Below are positions 58,190 through 64,000 of a stretch of 64,000 nt of DNA, one piece after another. Source of the DNA: Nonomuraea africana (GTDB taxonomy: Bacteria; Actinomycetota; Actinomycetes; Streptosporangiales; Streptosporangiaceae); NCBI RefSeq assembly GCF_014873535.1, contig NZ_JADBEF010000001.1:1612001-1676000 (forward strand), written 5' to 3'. The notes under the pieces are model-generated. The model was not told the origin of the DNA, ran no database searches, and was given only the letters and a program-made list of their open reading frames with translations. Each line of letters begins with the position of its first letter. Position 1 is the stretch's first letter. The position numbers and the translations under genes were made by a program.

Positions 58190-58819
58190 CTACCCGGACG
58201 GGGCCATCATCCGGTCGAGAAGCAGGTGCATGTGCCTGCGGAACCGGCGTAGGGCGGCCGGGTCGTCGGGGCCGTGCCGGGTGCCCTCCTCGTCGAGCAG
58301 GCCGCCGCCGCAGAAGCCCTGCGCGCACCAGATCGTCGCGATGAGCGTGGACTCGATGTCGCCGTCCGGGTCGATGTATCCGGCCTCGACCGCGGGCCGG
58401 ACGATGTCGCGGACCTGGACGAGCATCGGCCGGGCGTAGCGGCACTCCAGCTCGGTGATGTCCTGCGCGTCGGAGAGGCTGCGATGGATCCAGAGCGCGG
58501 GTACCTCCGGATTGGCGATGCAGAAGTCCAGATGGCGATCGGCCAGCACGTGGATGATCCGGGGCACGTCGGCGGGCGTCCAGGGGGAGAACTCGGTCAC
58601 GATCGTCTCGATCATGTCCCGCCCGCCCTCGTAGGCGCGCTCCATGACCGCCAGGTAGACCTCGCGCTTGCTCCCGAACTGCGCGTTGACCGTGGCGATG
58701 TCGACCCCGGCCGCGTCCGCGATCTGACTGGGGGCGGTCCCGTCGTATCCCAGGCTCGCGAACAGGCGGGTCGCCGCCTGGAGGATCGCCTGGCGCTGGT
58801 CGTGGCCGGCAGAGGTCAT
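58190..58819 (-). CDS. TetR-family regulator
   Basis: 209 residues from ATG 58819 (MTSAGHDQRQAILQAA). Helix-turn-helix APSQIADAAGVDIATVNAQFGSKREVYL. The C-terminal domain has CIANPEVPALWIHRSLSDAQDITELE, seen in regulators of efflux or oxidoreductase genes. It is divergent from cydA and convergent with the MFS gene; either may be the target. A direct repeat overlaps its start codon. Confidence 0.9.
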   Translation of the reverse strand: MTSAGHDQRQAILQAATRLFASLGYDGTAPSQIADAAGVDIATVNAQFGSKREVYLAVMERAYEGGRDMIETIVTEFSPWTPADVPRIIHVLADRHLDFCIANPEVPALWIHRSLSDAQDITELECRYARPMLVQVRDIVRPAVEAGYIDPDGDIESTLIATIWCAQGFCGGGLLDEEGTRHGPDDPAALRRFRRHMHLLLDRMMAPSG

Positions 58820-58841
58820 GAACCGGACGCTATGAACCGGA
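58818..58841. promoter_or_regulatory. ATGAACCGGA direct repeat at the TetR start
   Basis: ATGAACCGGA occurs at 58818-58827 and 58832-58841, a 14-bp period, overlapping the minus-strand start codon. Candidate autoregulatory site. Confidence 0.35.
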
Positions 58842-58931
58842 ATTCGGCTGGTCAATAACGCGAAGGGAAAGCCCAGGGCATTTTCGGGAGTGCGTGCCCC
58901 CTTGACGTCGGTTACCCGCTGACCTGGGGGA

Positions 58932-60308
58932 ATGGAGACCAGCGTGAACCCAGCGGACCTCTTGGCGGTGACCGGCGCCGATCTGGCCGCCGCGCGGATG
59001 CAGATGGCGCTCTCTCTGGGCTGGCACATCGTGATCGCCTGCTTCGGCGTGGGCATGCCGGCCATCACCTTGATCGCCGAATGGCGGGGGCATCGCAGCG
59101 GCGACGTCCACTACCGGCTGCTCGCGCGCCGGTGGGCCAAGGCGATGGGCGTGCTGTTCGCGGTGGGCGCGGTGTCCGGCACGATCCTGTCGTTCGAGAT
59201 GGGCGTGCTGTGGCCGGGGCTGATGGGCGCCTACGGCCAGGTCATCGGCCTGCCGTTCTCGCTGGAGGGCATCGCCTTCTTCATCGAGGCCATCTTCCTG
59301 GGCATCTACCTGTACGCCTGGGACAGGTTGCCGCCGCGGATCCACCTGCTGTCCGGGATCCCGATCGTGCTGGCGGGCGTGGCGAGCGCGTTCTTCGTGG
59401 TCACCGCCAACGCCTGGATGCAGCAGCCGACCGGGTTCGACGCCGAGGGCGGCCGGATCGTGGCGGTGGATCCGTGGGCGGCGATGTTCAACCCGGCCAC
59501 GCCTCCGCAGACCGTGCACATGATCCTGGCCGCGTTCATGGTCGCCGGGTTCGGCATGGCCAGTGTCTACGCCGTCGCCATGCTGCGCGGCCGCCGCGAC
59601 CGCTACCACCGCCTGGGCCTGCTGCTCCCGCTGGCGGTGGCCGCCGTCATCACCCCCGTGCAGATCGGCGTGGGCGACTGGGCCGCGCACTTCGTGGCGA
59701 GCAACCAGCCGGTCAAGCTCGCCGCGATGGAGGGGGTCTTCGAGACCGAGCGCGGCGTCCCGCTGCACGTGGGCGGCATCGCGGTCGACGGCGAGATGCG
59801 CTACGCGCTGGAGATCCCGTACGGCCTGTCGCTGCTCGCCCACTGGAACCCGAACGCCGAGATCATGGGGCTGAACGAGGTGCCGCCCGCCGACCGCCCG
59901 CCGGTCAACGTGGTGCACTGGGCGTTCCAGATCATGGTGGGCGCGGGCTTCGCCCTGCTGGGCCTGTCCGCGTGGCTGGCCCTGGCCTGGTGGCGGCGGC
60001 GCGACCTGCCGAGCTCGCCGTGGTTCCTGCGCGCCGCCGCGCTGTCGGGTGTGGCCGCGGCGCTGGCGCTGGAGGCCGGTTGGGTCGTCACCGAGGTGGG
60101 CCGCCAGCCGTGGATCGTCTACGGCGTCATGCGCACCGCTGAGGCGGTCAACCCCGCGCCCGGCCTGGTGTGGGGGTTCGTGCTGGTCACCGTCGTGTAC
60201 GCGGCGCTGACCGTCGCCACCGTGTACGTGCTGCGCCGCCTGGCTCGCGACATCCCCGTCCCGATCGCTCCGCAGGAGCGCGACGTCACCGGCTACAAGG
60301 TCGTCTGA
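58932..60308 (+). CDS. cydA: Cytochrome bd oxidase subunit I
   Basis: 458 residues. ARMQMALSLGWHIVIACFGVGMP carries the heme b595 ligand His; TVHMILAAFMVAGFG the b558 His; GRQPWIVYGVMRTAEAVNP the conserved Q-side motif. GVLFAVGAVSGTILSFEMGVLWPGLMGAYGQVIGLPFSLEGIAFFIEAIFLGIYLYAW in parts is the conserved block of helices III-IV. The Q-loop is short, as in CIO-type enzymes. It reduces oxygen with menaquinol at high affinity. Start ATG 58932; GTG 58944 is possible. Confidence 0.96.
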   Translation: METSVNPADLLAVTGADLAAARMQMALSLGWHIVIACFGVGMPAITLIAEWRGHRSGDVHYRLLARRWAKAMGVLFAVGAVSGTILSFEMGVLWPGLMGAYGQVIGLPFSLEGIAFFIEAIFLGIYLYAWDRLPPRIHLLSGIPIVLAGVASAFFVVTANAWMQQPTGFDAEGGRIVAVDPWAAMFNPATPPQTVHMILAAFMVAGFGMASVYAVAMLRGRRDRYHRLGLLLPLAVAAVITPVQIGVGDWAAHFVASNQPVKLAAMEGVFETERGVPLHVGGIAVDGEMRYALEIPYGLSLLAHWNPNAEIMGLNEVPPADRPPVNVVHWAFQIMVGAGFALLGLSAWLALAWWRRRDLPSSPWFLRAAALSGVAAALALEAGWVVTEVGRQPWIVYGVMRTAEAVNPAPGLVWGFVLVTVVYAALTVATVYVLRRLARDIPVPIAPQERDVTGYKVV

Positions 60309-60310
60309 TC

Positions 60311-61339
60311 ATGTCGCTGGCGGAGATCATGCTCGCCGTCCTGTGGGCCGGCCTGACCGCCTACGTCCTGTTCGGCGGCGCCGACTTCGGCGGCGGGATC
60401 TGGGACCTGCTGGCCGGCGGCGCCCAGGCGGGCCGCCGGCGGCGCGACCTCATCGAACACTCCATCGGCCCCATCTGGGAGGCCAACCACGTCTGGCTGA
60501 TTTTCGTGATCGTGCTGATGTGGACCGGCATCCCCTCGGTGTTCGCCGCCATCGCCTCCACCCTCTACATCCCGCTGACCCTGGCCGCGCTGGGGATCAT
60601 CGCCCGCGGCGCGGCCTTCGCCTTCCGCAAGGTCTCCATCGAGCTGTGGCAGCGCCGCCTGTTCGGCGCGACCTTCGCCTTCTCCTCGATCGTCACCCCC
60701 TTCTTCCTGGGTACGGTGGCCGGCGCGATCGCCTCCGGCCGCGTCCCCGCCGGCATCGCCGAGGGCGACTTCCTGACCAGCTGGCTCAATCCCACCTCCG
60801 CCGTCGCCGGCGCGCTGGCCGTGGGCACCGCCGCCTACCTCGCCGCCGTCTACCTCACCCGCGACGCCCAGCGCGTCGGCGACAAGGACCTGGCAGAGGA
60901 CTTCAGACGCCGCGCCCTGGCGTGCGGCGCCGTGGTCGGGCTGGTGTCGGCCGCCGGGCTGGTCGTGCTGCGCGCCGACGCCCCGCGGCTGTTCACCGAG
61001 CTCACCGGTGGCCGGGCGCTGCCTTTCCTGGTGCTGTCGATCGTGGCCGGGCTGGTCTCCCTGGTGCTGCTGTGGCGCCGCGCCTTCCTCGCCGTACGGA
61101 TCACCGCCTCGCTGGCCGTGGCCGGACTGCTGTGGGGCTGGGGCGTCGGCCAGTACCCCTACCTGCTGGCCGGCGTCACGCTGCGGCAGGCGGCGGCCAC
61201 CGACGCGGTGCTGGCCGCCAGCCTGGGCGCGCTGGCCGTGGGCGCGCTGCTGCTCCTGCCGTCGCTGTGGTGGCTGTACGCCACGTTCCAGCGCGACCAC
61301 ACCGCGCGGGCCACCGTCCCGCGTGATCTGGATCACTGA
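60311..61339 (+). CDS. cydB: Cytochrome bd oxidase subunit II
   Basis: 342 residues, ATG two bases after the cydA stop. Typical start LAEIMLAVLWAGLTAYVLFGGADFGGGIWDLLAGG, then IGPIWEANHVWLIFVIVLMWTGIPSVFAAI and RGAAFAFRKV, with SSIVTPFFLGTVAGAIASGRVP. About eight or nine spans. It pairs with CydA to form the quinol oxidase. No cydD/cydC assembly transporter follows, unlike many actinomycetes. Confidence 0.96.
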   Translation: MSLAEIMLAVLWAGLTAYVLFGGADFGGGIWDLLAGGAQAGRRRRDLIEHSIGPIWEANHVWLIFVIVLMWTGIPSVFAAIASTLYIPLTLAALGIIARGAAFAFRKVSIELWQRRLFGATFAFSSIVTPFFLGTVAGAIASGRVPAGIAEGDFLTSWLNPTSAVAGALAVGTAAYLAAVYLTRDAQRVGDKDLAEDFRRRALACGAVVGLVSAAGLVVLRADAPRLFTELTGGRALPFLVLSIVAGLVSLVLLWRRAFLAVRITASLAVAGLLWGWGVGQYPYLLAGVTLRQAAATDAVLAASLGALAVGALLLLPSLWWLYATFQRDHTARATVPRDLDH

Positions 61340-61416
61340 TTCCTGCTGTCAGGAACGTCCGGTTTCCTCGTCCTAGTGGTGATTTGCGGAGATCCCTCAT
61401 CGCACGGAGACAGGAA

Positions 61417-61638
61417 TTGACCCCGCACACTGACGAACCGGTCGCGGGCCGGCTCAGGCCGCGTCGTTGGGCGCGTCGTGCCCTGCCGGCGCCGGCCGGG
61501 CTGCTGGCGCTGACGTTGACCGCGGCCCTGCTGGTCGCCTACGTGTGGCAGCCCCCCCGAAGCCCGCGAGTTCCGCTCCGCCCACCAGGGTGGCTCGCGA
61601 TACGCAGACGCCCCGGTGGGCCGCTTCTGTTGCCTTGA
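61417..61638 (+). CDS. Possible small single-span membrane protein after cydB
   Basis: About 73 residues if the TTG at 61417, behind CGGAGACAGGAA, is used; an in-frame TTG at 61384 is the alternative. A basic segment (GRLRPRRWARRALPA) precedes one hydrophobic span (PAGLLALTLTAALLVAYVW). A run of seven C at 61551-61557 follows the span and the sequence afterwards looks non-coding, so it may be a truncated gene. No family recognised. Confidence 0.35.
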   Translation: MTPHTDEPVAGRLRPRRWARRALPAPAGLLALTLTAALLVAYVWQPPRSPRVPLRPPGWLAIRRRPGGPLLLP

Positions 61639-61703
61639 CACCGGCGGCAGGGTCCTAGGGTGACGGCCACGCCATGACCCGCCCCTACGAGAGGGAATGA
61701 TCG

Positions 61704-62564
61704 ATGAGGTTCGCGATCAACTACAGCACGCCCTTCCACGGCGCCGATCCCGACCGGATGACCGCCTTCGCGCGGCACGCCGAGGACTGCGGCTTCGAGG
61801 CCCTGTACGTGCCGGAGCACATCGTGCTGTACCCCGGCGCGCAGGTCGGGCCCGTCGAGTTCCCGCCGTCGCTGCCGTACCCCGACCCGCTCGACTGCCT
61901 GGCCTTCGTCGCCGCGGGCACCCGGCGGATCCTGCTCGGCGTGGGCGTGCTGCTGCTGCCGTACCACCACCCTGTGATCCTGGCCAAGCGGCTGGCGACC
62001 ATCGACGCGCTGTCCAAGGGGCGGATGCGGCTGCTGACCGTCGGACTGGGCACCCTCCCCGGGGAGGCCGAGGCGGTGGGGGTGGACTTCGGCTCCCGTG
62101 GCCGCCGGGCCGACGAGGCGATCGATGTGCTGCGGCTGCTCTGGGGCGGTGGCGAGGACGGCGTCAGCCACCAGGGGGAGTTCTTCGCCTTCGACCACCT
62201 GACCAGCTTTCCCAAGCCTCACGGGGTCACGAGGCTGCCCGTCCACGTCGGCGGATCGAGCCGGGCGGCCGCCCGGCGCGCGGGACGGCGCGGCGACGGC
62301 TTCTTCCCCGGCGGGGCGCTCGACGCCGAGGAGCGCGCTCTGCAGTGGGAGCTCGCCCGGCTGAGCGCCGCCGAAGCCGGGCGCGATCCCGAGGCGCTGG
62401 AGTACACGCGCTGGGGGTCCATCGGCATGACGGCCGACGACGCCGAGGCGCTGGCCGCGCAGGGCGTGACCCGCGTCGTCGTCAACCCGATGAGCCCGGA
62501 GCTCCAGGGGCAACGCGATGAGATGTCCGCGTTCGCCGAGCGCTTCGGCCTCCTCCCCGGCTAA
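61704..62564 (+). CDS. LLM-class F420-dependent oxidoreductase
   Basis: 286 residues. Start MRFAINYSTPFHGADPDRMTAFARHAEDCGFEALYVPEHIV in parts is the luciferase-like monooxygenase fold (the conserved E-H). TRRILLGVGVLLLPYHHPVILAKRLATIDALSKGR is the cofactor-binding core and VGLGTLPGEAEAVG the loop. These enzymes use F420 or FMN; the length fits the ~280-residue TIGR03619 subgroup. Substrate unknown. Confidence 0.93.
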   Translation: MRFAINYSTPFHGADPDRMTAFARHAEDCGFEALYVPEHIVLYPGAQVGPVEFPPSLPYPDPLDCLAFVAAGTRRILLGVGVLLLPYHHPVILAKRLATIDALSKGRMRLLTVGLGTLPGEAEAVGVDFGSRGRRADEAIDVLRLLWGGGEDGVSHQGEFFAFDHLTSFPKPHGVTRLPVHVGGSSRAAARRAGRRGDGFFPGGALDAEERALQWELARLSAAEAGRDPEALEYTRWGSIGMTADDAEALAAQGVTRVVVNPMSPELQGQRDEMSAFAERFGLLPG

Positions 62565-62594
62565 CGCGTGCCCTTCCTCGTCGGACATCGGGAC

Positions 62595-62675
62595 GCCCGA
62601 GGCGGTGCCACCGATGATCTGGCGGCCGAACAAGACGAACCCGGCGAGCAGGTGCAGCGTCGCCACCAGCGCGTA
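62595..62675 (-). pseudogene. Carbohydrate ABC permease C-terminal remnant
   Basis: ALVATLHLLAGFVLFGRQIIGGTASG is very like the last span and tail of MalG/CebG-type sugar permeases (VLATLPLLVVF-x-GRQIIGGI-x-GAVKG). Nothing upstream matches a permease, and the frame runs on past the expected end. It directly abuts the CebR-type operator. Confidence 0.5.
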
Positions 62676-62677
62676 TT

Positions 62678-62693
62678 TTGGGAGCGCTCCCAA
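62678..62693. promoter_or_regulatory. CebR-type operator (LacI family)
   Basis: TTGGGAGCGCTCCCAA is a perfect 16-bp palindrome containing TGGGAGCGCTCCCA, the cellobiose-repressor (CebR) box of Streptomyces. It lies 273 bases upstream of the GH6 cellulase start and just before a GH9 remnant, consistent with cello-oligosaccharide induction of cellulases. Confidence 0.85.
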
Positions 62694-62750
62694 GAAGCGC
62701 GGAGCACAAATTGGCCTACGCAAAAAGGGTCGACTTAACAGAGATCTACA

Positions 62751-62936
62751 GTGATGTCATGTCTTGACCAGGACCCTGTCGCCCAGCGCAGTCTCCAGGG
62801 CTGCGCCCCCGTCACGTACTACCTCGACGACATCGGTTTCCAAGCGACCAACGAGGTCGCGATCAACTGGAACTCCGCCCTGGCGTGGCTGACCGCCTTC
62901 GCCGACACCATCCACCGATCCGACACCACCCACTGA
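62751..62936 (+). pseudogene. GH9 cellulase C-terminal remnant
   Basis: PVTYYLDDIGFQATNEVAINWNSALAWLTAFAD is the C-terminal catalytic end of GH9 endoglucanases, including the acidic residue of TNEVAINWN. Only ~45 codons remain; the (alpha/alpha)6 barrel and other domains are missing. The upstream few codons after the GTG/ATG start are unrelated. It sits between the CebR box and the GH6 gene. Confidence 0.72.
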
Positions 62937-62965
62937 ACCGACGACCCCTACCGAAAGGTGACTTC

Positions 62966-64000
62966 GTGCGAACCATCGCAGGGAAAGCCGCAGCAGCCTT
63001 AGCCGCCGTCCTGGCGGCCGTCCTGATCGCCCCGCAACCCGCCTCGGCGGCGACACAGCTGATCGCGAACGGCACCTTCACCACCGGCACCAGCGGCTGG
63101 AAGCAGATCGACAAGGCGACCATGACGGCCGAGTCCGGTCGCATGCGGGTGACCGTGGGGACGGGCGCCACCAAGCCATGGGAGGCCATGGTCGCCACCA
63201 CCAGCGCCATCACGCTGACCCCGGGCAGGAGCTACACGCTCTCCTTCGACGCGTACGCCACCACGGCCTTCAGAGCCGTCACCACCGTGCAGTACCTAGC
63301 GACTCCCAGCACCAACCAGTCGCTGGCCCAGGACGTCAACCTCACCACGTCCAGCAGGCGCTACAGCTTCCCGTTCGTGGCCACGGCGACGGCGGACCCG
63401 AGGGCCGAGGTCACCTTCCAGGTGGGCGGGTCCGGCGGCACCCCCACGGTGCGCTTCGACAACGTCTCGCTGATGGAGACGCAGTCGACCAGGCCGACCG
63501 CGCTGTACGTGTCGAACCAGTCGAACCCGGCCAGGTGGGTAGCCGCCAACGCGGGGGACTCCAGGGCACAGGCCATCGGCTCGAACATCGCCAACAAGCC
63601 GATCTTCGCGTGGTTCGGCGGCTGGTTCACCGACATCACGCTGGCCGTGGACACCTACGTCGGCGCCGCGCAGGCACAGGACAGGCTGCCGATGCTGGTC
63701 GCCTACAACATCCCCAACCGTGACGCGTGCGCCGGGCACTCGGGCGGCGGCGCGGGCGACAAGGACGCCTACCACGCGTGGATCAACGAGTTCGCCAGGG
63801 CGATCGGCAACCGGCACGCGATCGTCGTGCTGGAGCCCGACGCGGTCGCCGCCGCCGAGTGCGTGAAGCCGGAGAACGGCGGCCCGGCCGGGCAGTACGC
63901 CATGCTGGCGGACGCCACCCAGGTGCTGAAGGCGCAGGCGCCCAACGCCTGGGTCTACCTCGACGCCGGCAACGCCACCTGGCACACCGCCGACGAGACG
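62966..64000 (+). CDS. Secreted GH6 cellulase with N-terminal CBM (partial, 3' end outside window)
   Basis: 345 codons visible from GTG 62966, with GAAAGGTG upstream. Sec signal residues 1-29 (AAAALAAVLAAVLIAPQPASA). Residues ~32-170 form a carbohydrate-binding module of the CBM4/9 type (LIANGTFTTGTSGWKQ, TLSFDAYATTAFRAV, TFQVGGSGGTPTVRFDNVSLME). The GH6 domain starts at about 175: VSNQSNPARWVAANAGDS, then MLVAYNIPNRDACAGHSGGG with the catalytic Asp, and IVVLEPDAVAAAECV with the second Asp, continuing into WVYLDAGNATWH. It cleaves beta-1,4-glucan with inversion. The CebR box upstream suggests cellobiose induction. Confidence 0.93.
   Translation, partial: MRTIAGKAAAALAAVLAAVLIAPQPASAATQLIANGTFTTGTSGWKQIDKATMTAESGRMRVTVGTGATKPWEAMVATTSAITLTPGRSYTLSFDAYATTAFRAVTTVQYLATPSTNQSLAQDVNLTTSSRRYSFPFVATATADPRAEVTFQVGGSGGTPTVRFDNVSLMETQSTRPTALYVSNQSNPARWVAANAGDSRAQAIGSNIANKPIFAWFGGWFTDITLAVDTYVGAAQAQDRLPMLVAYNIPNRDACAGHSGGGAGDKDAYHAWINEFARAIGNRHAIVVLEPDAVAAAECVKPENGGPAGQYAMLADATQVLKAQAPNAWVYLDAGNATWHTADET

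Overview
The window is 64 kb of very high-GC DNA with GTG/ATG starts, many four-base ATGA/GTGA gene overlaps, many TetR/MarR/XRE regulators, F420-type oxidoreductases, a wax-ester synthase/DGAT, a SigE-like sigma factor and secreted polymer-degrading enzymes. This points to a large linear- or large-genome soil actinomycete of the Streptosporangiaceae/Nonomuraea or Streptomyces type. The genus is an inference; no rRNA gene is present.

Layout. 1-4.2 kb: a three-gene, translationally coupled minus-strand cassette of a HETGH metallopeptidase, a CHAT-type cysteine protease with a degenerate NTPase region, and a P-loop NTPase that runs off the left edge. This is the best candidate here for an undescribed conflict or cell-death system. 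4.3-9 kb: a LytTR response regulator and two consecutive DUF485-like/sodium:solute symporter pairs (acetate/short organic acid uptake). 9-31 kb: ordinary chromosomal metabolism and regulation: two aldo/keto reductases, an esterase, a drug-efflux MFS/TetR operon, an SDR/MarR divergon, WS/DGAT, a sulfite-oxidase-fold enzyme, a methyltransferase behind a Zur-like box, DNA polymerase X, a secreted M14 peptidase, a second methyltransferase, an alcohol dehydrogenase, an XRE/SDR divergon and a GCS2-type ligase. 31-36 kb: PaaX/acyl-CoA dehydrogenase divergon, a decayed TnpB insertion, a large SCO0854-like protein and a tandem array of GNRA-capped hairpins. 36-42 kb: a Tat-exported polysaccharide lyase 8, a secreted poly-asparagine miniprotein, a decayed [2Fe-2S] subunit gene behind an intact 30-bp palindrome, and an unusual GMC oxidoreductase fused to a DUF1080 domain.

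42-57 kb is accessory in character: hydrolase-OsmC fusion, PRC-barrel stress protein, GDPD phosphodiesterase, NmrA reductase, SigE-like sigma factor with a membrane-anchored propeller partner, XRE-cupin/HAD divergon, beta-propeller phytase and a type II NADH dehydrogenase. Five gene remnants lie among them (SDR, AraC, AKR, aminoglycoside-phosphotransferase-like, hemerythrin). 57-61 kb: CGNR regulator/MFS divergon, TetR, and cydAB (bd oxidase). 61.7-64 kb: an F420-type LLM oxidoreductase, then a cellulose-utilisation scar: a sugar-permease C-terminal remnant, a perfect CebR-type operator, a GH9 cellulase C-terminal remnant, and the intact 5' part of a secreted GH6 cellulase running off the right edge.

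Recurring logic: most regulators sit beside or divergent from one target, with a palindrome in the shared promoter. Secreted polymer degradation (PL8 lyase, phytase, GDPD, GH6, M14 peptidase) fits a saprophytic soil lifestyle. All calls are from reading the sequence; no database search was run.
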